NCBI RefSeq assembly: GCF_009727055.1
Contig: NC_052350.1
Coordinates: 19,610,797-19,674,796, forward strand
Origin: Benincasa hispida
Lineage: Eukaryota > Streptophyta > Magnoliopsida > Cucurbitales > Cucurbitaceae
Direction of reading: 5' to 3'
Length of the DNA stretch: 64,000 bases
In this document: positions 34,096 to 45,667 of the stretch, one piece after another
How the letters are laid out: every line of letters begins with the position of its first letter
Position numbering within the stretch: position 1 is the first letter of the stretch
The notes under the pieces: generated by a model
The model's database searches: none
Seen by the model: only the letters and a program-made list of their open reading frames with translations
What the model was told of the DNA's origin: nothing
Program-made: the position numbers and the translations under genes

Positions 34096-36109
34096 TATAT
34101 ATCATAATGAATGGAATTATTATTTGATTTTAAAAGTTATTATGTCCCAAATGGCTATTCGCCAAAGAATGGAAATGCTTTACGTGCACGTTGACAGCTA
34201 ATGCTTTTACCAACTTTCATTTTATCGCAATTATATAATTAATTATTCAATACTTAAAAATTAATTTTATTTTTCTAAATATATATATATTGCTATAGAG
34301 GGCAATATAATAATTTCAACATAAATTTAATATTGCTAAACTCCATATGTGTGTTGTGCAAAGCGTATCAAATTTCTATTTCTTTTTAATCAATCCACGT
34401 AATGATATATTTTTATTGTATATAAAAGCTTTCACGTTGCCATAATTAATAAATAATAAATCATGCTACACGGATTTTTTTTAGTATTTTATAAAAAAAA
34501 ATGATGTATTTTGTTTATGCCTCTTTAGTTTCTACACCTTTTAAGGTTCTAATTTTGTTTATATTTTTTAATTCATGTCACTAATTACTAAATAATAAAA
34601 ATTAGTTAAAGGATATTTTTAGTCTCTATAATTTAATGAAAGATTCATAACTACTATGACGATTTATCAAATCATGTTAACTAAGTTCTAATCTTTTCAA
34701 ATCATAGGGACTAAATTTATAATTTAACCTTAAATATTTTGATCTATGACAATATGATGGCAATTTATTTAACCATGGTTGGGTTGGATTTGAGATTTTA
34801 TTCAAGTCTTTCGGGTAGCTAACTCGATCAACTCAAAATTTTAGGTTGGTTCAGAAAATCTCACAAATCCAAATTTTTCAAAAAAATTGACATCATAGAG
34901 CCGATTTGTCATCGTTTATAAAATGCTAATTGACATTTAAAATTAAAATTGTTGTAATGTCAACCTGTGTACACTCCTACATTGATTTGTATATAAATTG
35001 AAAATTTAGAAGTTATAAAAATTAACTATGGCATAAAAATTTTATACGAGTCTAAAAGGAGTGACAAAATTTAATAACTATAATTGAGGAAATAAAACTA
35101 AAAATTTACCAGTTATAATCGAACATGTTGGGTTAATTGCAATTTAATACATAAACTAATTCAACAAATAATTTGAGTATAGTTTAATTGATTAGATATA
35201 AAAACCTTTCATTAATGAACAAAAGTAGGGATTAGAATATATGACATTTAAGGTAGATTGTTAATACTTTATAATGGGTTGATGTTAAAATGGAATATGA
35301 AGTCACTATCTTCCTATGAATGGTTGACTTGAAAATGAGCTAATTTTTTTTTAATGCAAGGATACAAATAAGTTGAATTAAAAGCATTCATAATTGATTC
35401 AAGCAAAGTTTAATTGAAAAAAAAAAATACATGTGATATTTCCAAAGATGAAGGTTGCATCAAAAGTATTTATAGTTTGGCTTTGTCGACACAAATCAAG
35501 GTTGTTTAATAAATTTGTAATTTAACTCAAACTATATGGAGATGCATATGCAATGAATTATAAGAACTATTGAGTCATCAAATTTTCTTTTATGTAGTAC
35601 AAAAATGATAAGAAATAAGAATGAAGGAGGGAAAGACAACTTTAAAAATGAAATAGCATGTATACTCACTTTAGAAGACATTAAATTTTTTAACATTTTT
35701 CAAATTATCTCCTACAGTTATGTTTTCTAATTTCGACAGTTACGAGAGTAGAAAATTCAATTGTGAGTTCAAAGAATGTGGTTGAAGATTTGTTTGAAAT
35801 CGTTCATCGTTTCGGAGATGTTAAATTTATTTATGTAAGTGTGACTGTAATTTTTCGTCCAATTCCTAACTTGTGCCGTTGTTTTTGGTATTTATCTCAA
35901 GTCTCATCCTTTGTAGAGAGATTTAGTGAGATTTCAATTATTTTGATTAGGTATCATATTTTCTTAACCAGGACCTTAATTATATATAATTTTACTCAAC
36001 GAAATTCTCTTTTCAAGAGCTAAAAAAAATATAATGTAAACTTGTATTTTCGATCTCCTCAACATACGTATTGTAAGAAAAGAAATGGTAGAAATTTGAA
36101 TTAAAAACC
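33742..36109. other. AT-rich intergenic DNA
   Basis: No gene is recognised. It includes an (AT)n microsatellite at about 34055-34089. Another decayed hAT-type repeat lies at about 34760-34979, with 'ggttgggttgg' on the left and ...GTGTACACTCCTA at the right end. The open frame at 35763-36023 shows no family signature. Confidence 0.55.
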
Positions 36110-36330
36110 GTCATAGAAGAGGAGGGAAGGAAGTCGGTGGGCGGAAGGACGCGTTGAGGAGGCATAGGCCATAACAAAACACACACGGTTTAAACGCCGG
36201 GCGGGGCGGGTTGGGTTTTACACGGAACGGAACGGAACGGTCAATTGTTTCTGGGACCCACCACCAGATTGCTTTCTTATTATATAATTAATCAAATTTT
36301 GACACGTGTATATTCTTTCCCTGCTGGAAG
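36110..36330. other. GC-rich pocket with G-box and GGAAC tandem, no gene
   Basis: In otherwise AT-rich DNA this stretch holds 'gccgggcggggcgggtt', a tandem of GGAAC (about 36221-36240) and GACACGTGT (a G-box core CACGTG near 36303). It resembles a promoter or CpG-rich gene start, but no coding frame follows for 1.7 kb. Confidence 0.4.
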
Positions 36331-36838
36331 ATAGTGAGGGGTCGGAAACTCGAATTTTGTCATTTTCAAGTTTGTCAACAAATACTCCTTTTTACCATTC
36401 TCTCCTTTGAGAGACGAATCACAAATTTCTCGATTGATAATATATATTTATATATTAGTTGAGTTATTTATATTTTAGATAATATGATTTTGTATTATAA
36501 TCATTTCGGTCTCAGTTGCGATTTTTTTAAAAAAAATTTAAGTATATAAACACTATTTTGTTTTTATGTTTTGTTTTTTTTTTTTTTTTTTTTGTTAAAT
36601 TGTGTTTTTCTTCTCGTAATTTATTATTCGTGGTTTTCATATTTTCTATGTAGACATTTGAATTTTTAGATAATTTTCAAAAACAAAAATAAGTTTTTGA
36701 AAACTATTTTCTTTTAGTTTTCATAATTTAGCTTTGATTTTGAAAATGCTCTTAAAATATGGATAACAAAATATCCAAAATAACATGTGGAAGATGTGTC
36801 TATATGCTTAGTTTTCAAAAACAGAAAACCAAAAATTA

Positions 36839-37298
36839 AGACCCCGTTTGGTAACCATTTCATTTTTTGTTTTTGATTTTTGACAATTGAGCCTATTTTC
36901 TTCCATGCTTACAGTGGTTTATATATTTTTTAAGTACAATGGTTGAATTCTTAGCTAAATTTAAAAAACAAAGTGGTTACCATTTTTTGTTTTTGATTTT
37001 TGACAATTGAGCCTATTTTCTTCCATGCTTACAGTGGTTTATATATTTTTTAAGTACAATGGTTGAATTCTTANNNNNNNNNNAAAAAAAAAAAAAAATT
37101 ACCAAACTAAGCTCAAAAGATTTCCAAATGAGACCTAGAAAATAGTCCTAAAAAACATGTGTTTTTTCTACTGAAAATTGGTTAAGAATTCAAATGTTTA
37201 CCTGAAAAATATGAAAATTATGGATAAGAATTTGTAAGAAAACAAGCACAATTTTCAAAAATAAAAAATTCTAAATCAAATGGTTATCAAATAAACCA
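36839..37298. repeat. TTTGGTAACCATTT inverted-repeat (MITE-like) element with a sequence gap
   Basis: The left end is 'gtttggtaaccatttc' and the right end 'aaatggttatcaaataaac', roughly inverse. Inside lies an exact 93-bp direct duplication (36861-36953 and 36981-37073) and ten Ns (37074-37083). Similar sequence lies at 42146-42790. Confidence 0.6.
37074..37083. other. Assembly gap (10 N)
   Basis: Ten Ns follow directly on the second copy of an exact 93-bp duplication. Confidence 0.98.
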
Positions 37299-38125
37299 CA
37301 CTTTGTATTTTGTGTTTTTTAAAATATATGTTTATGTTTTTCCTAATTTTTTCTTGTTATGATTTTCACTTTTGTAGAAGAAACCTTTAAACTCTTAATC
37401 AAATTCTAAAATATATGTTTGCTTTTCCCTCAATTTTCTTGCTATAATTTTCACTTTTGTAAAAGAAATCTTTAAACTCTTGATCAAAATCTAAGAACAA
37501 AAACATTTTTTTTTCTGCTTTCAAACTTAGTTTTTTTTTAAAAAAAAATAAAAACAAAAACATTACTATAAAATGGACAACATAAAATAAAAATAGAGTG
37601 AAATATAGTTAATAAACTTAATTTTTTGAAAATCAAATAGTATCAAATAAACTTTAAATTTAACTAAATGTTGTATTTATTCATTTGAACATAGCTAGAT
37701 AGATAAAAACACCAATATCATTGTTAAAATCATTAACTCAATCGTTTAAATATTAGGTTTAATAAATTCATAAATTTTGTCCAAAAAAAATCCCTAAAAA
37801 TTTTAAAAATATTAAATGCCACTGAATTTGTAATATTCTGTCTAACACATTACAAAACTTAAAAAATAAAAAATAAAAAATAAATCCAATACCTTATTTC
37901 ATGATCCAATTTTTTTGAAAATTGTTTTTCCAAAGGAATGAAGAAGACGCGGCATGTTGGTTGGAAGCGAGGGTATTTTGGGGATAAAAGGAGAATTTTC
38001 AAAAATAGAATAGTCTACCCTGTATTTCTTTTCCCTAACACATGAGCGTGAAACGCCACAGATCTCTCTGTTTACAGAACCCTGTAACTCTCAAACCAAA
38101 ACTCAATCACACACTCTCTGCTATT
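37299..38125 (+). promoter_or_regulatory. Upstream region of the membrane-protein gene
   Basis: AT-rich up to about 37920, then less so. An in-frame upstream ATG at 38042 would add 28 residues. 'ggataaaag' at about 37982 is a possible TATA element; transcription start is unproven. Confidence 0.35.
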
Positions 38126-41100
38126 ATGCAGTTCTTCACTTTCCCTTTTCTGTTTTCCCTTTGCCTTCTCCTTCATTCTTCTTCTTCCGCCGCCAATTCT
38201 TCCGACCTCCACTCTCTACGCTTCCATGGTACTCCTCTGTTTTCCTCTGTTTTACGTTTTTCTACTTCTTTACTGCCTTTGTACTCTCTAATTTCTTTTC
38301 TTTGCTGGGATCGGAGCAGTTGGGCAAGGAGAGTTCGTTAGTGCGGTGGAACTGTGGAAGGCCACAGCGAGGAATCTGGCGGAATCCACCGTCGATAATT
38401 CGTCTCTGATTTTGGCTGAGACTAGAACGCAGAGGAAAGACCCACTTAACAATTTTCAGCGATATACTGGGGGTTGGAATATTAAAAATAAACATTACTG
38501 GGCTGTGAGTTTCTTTCTAATCTAAGCTTTGTTTTAATGTGTGTGATGTTCGTTCTGTACGTTGTGAATAACTGCTACCAACTGATTTTTTTTTTCTTTT
38601 TCCTTTTTGGGTTTAATTTAAACTGGGTTTTGAATTTAACAAGTTATTTGCTTATTTCAACTTGCTCTGTTCTTGTTAGATATCGGTTTTATTTTATTTA
38701 TCATTTCGTTGTTTGTTTCATTTTAGGGTTTTTCCCCCCTTCCTGAATTGCTGATGTCATGGATTCAAATCCAATATAGTTTGCCTTGGTGGGTCATTAA
38801 GAAAGATTTAGAATGTATTGAATCAGAGAAGAGAGAAGGGAAAAGGAGACTTTGATTTTATTAAATCCGTCAAATCTGTGAGTGGGTCACTGATTGATAA
38901 TAATAATTTTATTTGAAGACTTTGCTGTGGTTGTTTCTGTGGATTTTTTTTTATTAAATTAAGGAGTCGATTATCTTTGTTAAGTTTGAAGACTTTGTTT
39001 CTTTACTTTATTTTGTGTACTAATTTGTTCTTGGGTTCTTACTTTTGTTCTCATCATTGTCTTGTTCTGCAGTCTGTTGCCTTTACAGCAGCTCCATTCT
39101 TCGTCATTGCTGGGATTTGGTTCATTGTCTTTGGATTGAGTTTGATGCTCATTTGCCTATGCTATTGCTGTTGTCGAAGGGAGCCTTACGGCTATTCTCG
39201 ATTGGCTTATGCTCTTTCTCTCATTTTCCTTATCCTCTTTACAATTGCGGCAATGTAAGATCTTGCTCTATTTATCTCTATTCCGCTCGGGCCCTTCTCT
39301 ATATGATTCAGTATTTGGAAACTTTCTCTTCAAATTTTGACTTTTGGTCTTCACTTTTCAGTGTTGGGTGCATTGTTTTGTACACGGGTCAGGGGAATTT
39401 TCACAGCATCACAACAAGGACACTGGACTATGTAGTGGGTCAAGCTGATGAAACTGTTGTTAATCTTCGTAATGTTTCGGATTACCTTAGTGCAGCTAAG
39501 AAGATAGGAGTTGCATCAGCATTTCTTTCTGGTGATGTTCAAAGAAAAATCGATGACATTGATAGAAAACTTAACTCTTCTGCTACAACTCTTTCTGAGA
39601 AGACGGGAGAAAATTCAAAGAATATCCAATATGTACTTGATCATATGTAAGTTGGATCCCTTTTAGTTAATATCCAATGGTGCGTGCTTATTTGGACATT
39701 AATGGTTTCATCTTCCTATTTTGCTTGGACTACAGAAGGCTTGCTCTTATAATTCTAGCTGCTATTATGCTCCTTCTGGCATTTCTTGGATTCTGTAAGT
39801 GTTTTATATTTCTCAATACTTGAAGATACAGATGAAGCTTTAATCAAATCCTATAGAGCTCATTGTTTCGATGTTTGTTCCTGTAATTTGTTGCAGTGTT
39901 TTCCATCCTTGGGATGCAGTCTCTTGTATACTCGTAAGTTTATATCTAAATTTATACTGATGATTTCAAATTGGTTATGATGTTGAAGCATGTATTCTTC
40001 TGCACATAAGATTCATTGTCATAAACACTTGGTTCTCTGATGACTGCAGCTTGGTGATCATTGGTTGGATTCTTGTTGCTGGCACATTCATTTTGTGTGG
40101 CGTTTTTCTTCTTCTTCATAAGTAAGCTTGTTTCTTTGTGAGGAATATACTGTTTCTTATGTTCCCTCAATTTGCATCACAATATTTCTCTCTGAAAAGT
40201 TACACATTGTATCTAGTTTTAAGACACTGCAATGCAAGAATGCTAACTTCTTTTCTCAATACACATTAGTGTTGTAGCAGATACATGTGTGTCAATGAAT
40301 GAATGGGTTCAAAACCCAACTGCCCATACAGCTCTGGATGATATCCTACCATGTGTGGACAATGCCACAGCCCAAGAAACTCTCACACAATCAAAGAATG
40401 TGGCATTTCAACTTGTTAATGTGGTCAACAATGTCATCACTGGAATTGCAAATGCTAACTTCCCACCAAATGTTGGACCACCCTTTTATTTTAATCAATC
40501 TGGTCCAGCAATGCCGACCCTCTGCAACCCGTTTCATTCAAATCTCACCGATCGATTATGTGCATCGGGTGAAGTAGAACTGGGGAATGCTACCGAGGTA
40601 AGAAAATTAAAAGAAACTTTTTATTGTCCAAGTCCTCATTTTGGATGAAGCCAATTACTTCTCATAGATTGGTCTGTCATACCCACCTTAAAGTTTGTTC
40701 TGATCTATATAGTTTTTGTTGGAAAGTCTTGAATCTGTCATTTTGAATGACTAAGTATGGGGTCCAATGTGATATTTAAATCCTCTAACTTGCACAAGTG
40801 TCATATATAAACACTTAAACCCTGTTGGAGCCTTTAAAATCTGTATTATCTGATATTCCTCTCTTAATAAATCACTTTCTCACTTTGTTCATGGACATAG
40901 CTAATACACTATTAGCACACCACGTAAATCTTTGTGTCAATCTTTATTGTTTATGTATTCTCGCTTTTATCTATTTGTTGATTTCATAATAGCTTTCATG
41001 GTTTGTTTTTCACATATCTTTATGCAAGTCAGCAAAGTGGTTCCGTAACTGTTAGGGGGAGGAACCTTTTAACATGTTTTTCCATTGGGCATGGGAAGTT

Positions 41101-41613
41101 CTTAAGCATCTTGAACTCTTTTTTTCCTCGTACAAAAACTTGCGCTCCCCCTTTTCAGATGCACCCTCGAACAATCTCTGTAGTCTGAATCATATAAACT
41201 TCTTATATTGTATGTAAAGGAGGAACATCAAATAACATTTCATAATTCATTTCATGCAGGTTTGGAAGAACTATGTTTGTGAAGCTTCAGCTTCTGGTAT
41301 TTGTACAACTCCTGGCCGGCTGACCCCAACTTACTACAGTCAAATGGCGGCTGCTGTAAATGTAAGCTTTGGTTTGTACAAGTATGGTCCATACTTGGTT
41401 AGTTTGGAAGATTGCTCTTTTGTGCGGCAAACATTCACAGACATACAAAACAACTATTGTCCTGATTTACGTCGATATACACAATGGATCTATATTGGAT
41501 TGGTTCTCGTGTCTGCTGCCGTGATGCTGTCGTTAATTTTTTGGGTTATCTATGCCAGAGAACGACGACATCGTGTATATACAAAGAGTCATACAGGAAA
41601 TCACGCACGGTGA
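38126..41613 (+). CDS. Multipass transmembrane protein, plant tweety-like / At2g12400-like family (9 exons, 534 aa)
   Basis: Exons by GT-AG junctions and frame: 38126-38228, 38320-38504, 39073-39254, 39362-39646, 39736-39794, 39897-39933, 40050-40121, 40270-40597, 41260-41613. They total 1605 nt, 534 residues plus stop. Residues 1-22 or so form a signal peptide (MQFFTFPFLFSLCLLL). A conserved segment ends RYTGGWNIKNKHYWA (exon 2). Predicted membrane helices: about 100-130 (followed by CYCCC), 140-164, 254-276, 284-306 and 493-516. A long extracytoplasmic stretch with several Cys lies in exons 8-9, and a short basic tail ends the protein. I recognise the family from Arabidopsis, where members are annotated only as transmembrane or 'plasma membrane fusion' proteins, of about this length. 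Function is unknown; plasma-membrane location is inferred. The start at 38126 was chosen because it opens the signal peptide; 38042 is an in-frame alternative giving 562 residues. All junctions are intact, so it looks functional. Confidence 0.88.
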
Positions 41614-41661
41614 TGATAAAGAAAACGGTTATAAGAATCGTACATCCATGTATGCTTGTTG

Positions 41662-41784
41662 TAGGTACATCTTTTACTGAGTTATCTCTCGCACATATTT
41701 GAACATTACATTAGATTACTGAGTTACATTAGGTACATCTTTTACTGAGTTATCTCTCACACATTTGAACATTACATTAGATTA
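41662..41784 (+). repeat. 68-bp tandem duplication in the 3' flank of the membrane-protein gene
   Basis: Two copies of a unit starting 'taggtacatcttttactgag', at 41662 and 41730, with few differences. It starts about 50 bp after the stop codon, probably within the 3' untranslated region. Confidence 0.85.
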
Positions 41785-41796
41785 GAGCTTATTTAG

Positions 41797-43189
41797 AATA
41801 TGGTTATTCTTCAAACTTATATCTGAATAGTGTTGATGTGATGCTTTGTGTAGATATACCTAAAGTGGATTTTTTTTGGTATTGGCCTCACTTTGACTGG
41901 TTCATGTGTTTGTCCTTTGATTTGTTTTCCATGAAATTCATTCTTTAACAAGTCCCTGAACTCCAGAGTCTTTATAAGAATGTTTAATTCATCCATAAAC
42001 TTTTCATCTTGTGTTTGGTAAATCTTCAAACTATTTCAATTATTTTTTTTAAAAAAATGAAATCATGGACCTATTAGGTTGAAAAGTGAGTTTAAATTCT
42101 AATTAGACCAAAATAACTTACATGGAATAGATAAATTAATTCTTTAGGTTTCATTTGGTAACCATATGGTTTTTGCAAATTAAGTCTATCAGGATCATTT
42201 TTATCCATTTTATTTCTATATTTTGTTGTTTACCTTTTAGAATTGTTTTCATAATTAAAGGAAAATTTTGAAAATTAAGATTCCGTTTGATAAATATTTC
42301 ATTTTTTTTTTTTGCTTTTAGTTTTTGAAAATTAAGTCTATTTTTTTTTTTTTCTGAATTTCATACATTTCTTAAGTGAGAGTTGAATTCTTAGTCAAAT
42401 TCTAAAAACAATAAAAAAAATTTAAAAGTTATTTTGTTAGGTCTTATTTGGTAACAACTTTGTTTTTTGTTTTCAGTTTTTTGAAAATTAAGTCTATTTT
42501 CTCATATTTTCTTATAATAGTTCACATGTTTCTTAAGCACAAGAGTTAAATTTTTAGTCAAAATCCATAAAATTTTAAAAGTTACTTTTTTTAGTTTCAA
42601 AATTTGACTTACTTTTTTAAATCATAGGTAAAAAGGTATAATTTTCAAAAAAAAAATCATAGGTATATTTTTTGAAATCATTGTAAATGTGAAAATCTTG
42701 ATTAAGAAATCGGAAAAAAATAAACCCAAATTTAAGAAATTAAAATTAAACCTAAAATATTACCAAACCAGTCTAAACAGCTACCAATTGAGGCTTAAAA
42801 TTTTTAAATAAGGCAAAATTCTATGATGGGCTTATTTGATCTTTTCGAAGGTTATGAGCCAAATAGTTGCGAACTTAAACTTCATAGATTTATTAATCAG
42901 ACATTTTTTAAAAAAAATTTGGAGACCAAATACAAAGGACCATTCATGTTATAATTTAACCTATATATTTTGCATTAAAAATAATAGAAAAACTACTTTT
43001 TTTTAGTCTCTAAATATTTAACAATAGGTGCATTTGCTCCCTAACGTTTCAAATTAGCCAGTTTAGTCTTTGAGTTTTTAAGTATAGGTAAGGTCCCTCA
43101 ATTAATAAATCTATTAAATTTAGACACAAAATAAATTAAAAACATGATGTGGCAAGATTACTTAGAAAAAATATTATTTAAATCTTAAA
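41797..43189. other. Intergenic DNA with TTTGGTAACC-type repeat
   Basis: No gene. From about 42146 to 42790 the sequence carries 'catttggtaaccatatgg', 'tatttggtaacaac' and an inverse 'attaccaaaccag' end, related to the element at 36839. Confidence 0.5.
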
Positions 43190-43345
43190 CTTTCATGATC
43201 AATTTATACATCGAATTTTCATGAGTTGATCCAACTAAAACATAATGAAGGGTTTAAATTGATACAGTTTAAATTGACACACTTATGAAAGTTCAGAATT
43301 TAAATTGATACAACATGCTAAATCAGGGTTTAAATTGATATTTGT
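43190..43345. repeat. Relative of the 28298-31005 fold-back repeat
   Basis: Repeated 'tttaaattgatac' words, 'aacataatgaaggg', and the same end 'tttaaattgatatttg' as at 30990-31005. Only part of the element is kept. Confidence 0.65.
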
Positions 43346-45328
43346 CCTAATAAAAAAGAAATGTTTTGGAAGAGTCACCTCACAATTATTTAAATAAAAT
43401 CAAAGAACATATTAAAGGTCCCACAAACAAACCGACATTGTTTTTAGCAAACTAAAAAATTGGAATATTATTTGAATTATTGTCTATTTGTACGAAGGAG
43501 GAGAGTGTGGGACTAGAAGTCTTCTATTTGATCCCACTTGGCCCTCCAAATATCATTTTTGAGGATTACAATCTTATCAATCATTAAAGTTTGATTAATC
43601 CCTTAATTATAATCTCTTCCCCACTAAGCAAACACCCACACTATAAGTTTTGGGATTATAAGTTAGATTTTCCACTTTTTTCATTTAATCTTCTTCCAAA
43701 GCATTGGACCACAATCCTATATTGGAGCCTCCATTCATTCGTTTATTTCCTTGTTTTACAAGTAAAATCTTAACTTTATCATTAACTTTACCCATATCCC
43801 TCATTATTCCTCCATAAACTTGATTGTTGAGGCCAATATTTGAACAGAAAAAATACATGTGATGTTTACGTGACAACAACAGTAAATTTATGATTTGAAG
43901 GAAAGAGACTTATAAAACAAAGAAAAAGGATTCTACTACCTAAGGATTAGGATGTGATATATTTCATATTAGGATTGTATCAAATTGAATCAATGGTTCA
44001 TTGGTACTGGACTTATTTGAAGTTAGACTACATTTACCAATTTATAATGAAAATTGGTGCTATTGTAATGGAATTCCATTGATAGATAACAATAACAACA
44101 AAAGTAAACTTGACAAATTCAAACTTCTTATACTATTACAGCAAAAGTAACAATAATGGTAACGATAACGATATCAGCTAGTGGATTCCACGTAATTTAA
44201 AAATGCAATCGGATTGATCAGTCCCATGCCTTAATTGGATTGCGTTTTGTTGGGAAAAACCTCCTAATTCTACCGCAGGAATAAGCAGAACACAAGAAAA
44301 AGTTTACATGGAAAACTCCTAAATTGGAGAAAAACCACAACCCACAAGTGAAAATTTGTTAAAATCACACAACAATTCTCTCTCCCAATCCCAATTACAA
44401 GAGCACTCTCTCAAAACTTTATACTACTCACACTTTTCCCACTCTCAAACCAGAGAATACATAAAGGTAATTTAACAAGAGTAAGCACACTAGAGTGTTT
44501 TTTAATTGGAACAATTGAAAACCGACGTCATAGATTCCTTTTATAATGCTTATAGCTCATAACTTTTCTAAACCTTTTCCATCTGGAACAATTGTACTTC
44601 TAATATTTTATTAAAAAAACTCAATATGTTCTTCGATTACAGACTTGGAAGTGGGTCTCACATCTCGTTATGATTATGAAACACATGTAAACAACAACAA
44701 ACTCAATCAACTAGGCCCATTTCTTAGACTACCATTGATTTATTATGTTTTTGCAAATAAACATGACTATCATTAATTCTTTTAAATACTTTATCTCAAA
44801 AAGTTCAATTAATCTAAAATACTTGTGTCTAGATTCAAATCCATCTATCTTACATTGGGATTCCGATATTAAGTTAAATGTATCATAGTTGTATGTAAAC
44901 TAACCATAAAAGTTGAATCTACATAATTTGAAGGGACGTTATAATTTTTAGTTGACATTTTCAAAGTGAAGAAGAAAAACAAAAAATCTCTTAATTCCCA
45001 AATTTTCGGAGAGTTAAAATTAAATTACATCCAACCATTACTCAAACTAACAATTAAATTTGCATTTCCCATTTCCATAATTTCCATAATTTCCATAATT
45101 TCCATAATTCATATTCCAACGAACCAAACGAATTGCAGTTAAAATTTTCAAAGAAATTCGAAGGACAATAAAGTAATTTAGAAAATTCAAACTCAATATA
45201 AAAATAGGGTTAAAGAAAATTAAAAAAAGGAAGAACCTTAAACTCAATTCATCAATCTTCTTCCACAAGTTTTTCCTCACAAAAATCACTCCCAAATTAC
45301 CACAAACTCTCTTCAACTTTTCCATTCA
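43346..45328. other. Intergenic DNA upstream of the Ser-rich protein gene
   Basis: No protein is recognised. At about 44245-44480 there is a less AT-rich stretch ('gggaaaaacctcctaattct', 'ctcccaatcccaattac') that looks like a dispersed repeat, but I cannot name it. A four-copy tandem of 'aatttccat' lies at 45073-45108. A TATA-like 'caatataaaaatag' sits at about 45193, some 135 bp before the ATG at 45329. Confidence 0.45.
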
Positions 45329-45667
45329 ATGGCCTCAAAATCTGGATCCTCTACTCCCAAATTGCAAAGCATTGGCGGTTCACGGAAGTGTCTCTGTTCT
45401 CCGACTACCCATCCCGGTTCTTTCCGATGTAGTTTTCACCGGAACCGCCGCAAGGTCTCCTCCGCTAGGGCATCTTCATCCATTTCCGCCATTACCACTT
45501 CGCAATTGGAGTTTGCGATGTTCGCAAAGGCGAATGCCTTGAGAGCGTTTCTTTTGCAGATCATCAAGCCGTCGAGTAACGATCTTCAACGGCGGAGGAA
45601 TTTTCATCCTAGACCTTCCAGGTTTTGTTTGATGAACAATCATGGAACTGGATTGGCTGTTTCTTGA
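45329..45667 (+). CDS. Small Ser-rich protein with CLCSPTTHPGSFRC motif (112 aa)
   Basis: Single exon, 112 residues. The N-terminus is Ser/Thr-rich (MASKSGSSTPKLQSIGGSRK). The motif C-L-C-S-P-T-T-H-P-G-S-F-R-C, followed by SFHR, lies at about residues 22-39. A Ser-rich stretch (SSARASSSIS) precedes a hydrophobic, probably helical segment (LEFAMFAKANALRAFLLQII, about residues 60-79). The tail is Arg-rich. The Cys-Pro-Thr-Thr-His-Pro-Gly motif defines a plant-specific family annotated as serine-rich protein-like (for example At1g67910-like), with no established function. The start context 'ttcaATGGCC' is good. Neighbouring DNA is non-coding on both sides, so it stands alone. Confidence 0.85.
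   Translation: MASKSGSSTPKLQSIGGSRKCLCSPTTHPGSFRCSFHRNRRKVSSARASSSISAITTSQLEFAMFAKANALRAFLLQIIKPSSNDLQRRRNFHPRPSRFCLMNNHGTGLAVS

Noticed and set aside
35763..36023. 86-codon open frame as a possible gene
   Set aside because: No recognisable motif, AT-rich, no supporting exon neighbours or promoter evidence.
38042..38341. Start at 38042 and unspliced read-through frame for the membrane-protein gene
   Set aside because: The unspliced frame leaves the family after the first 34 codons. The start at 38042 puts 28 basic residues before a clear signal peptide, so 38126 is preferred, though 38042 stays possible.
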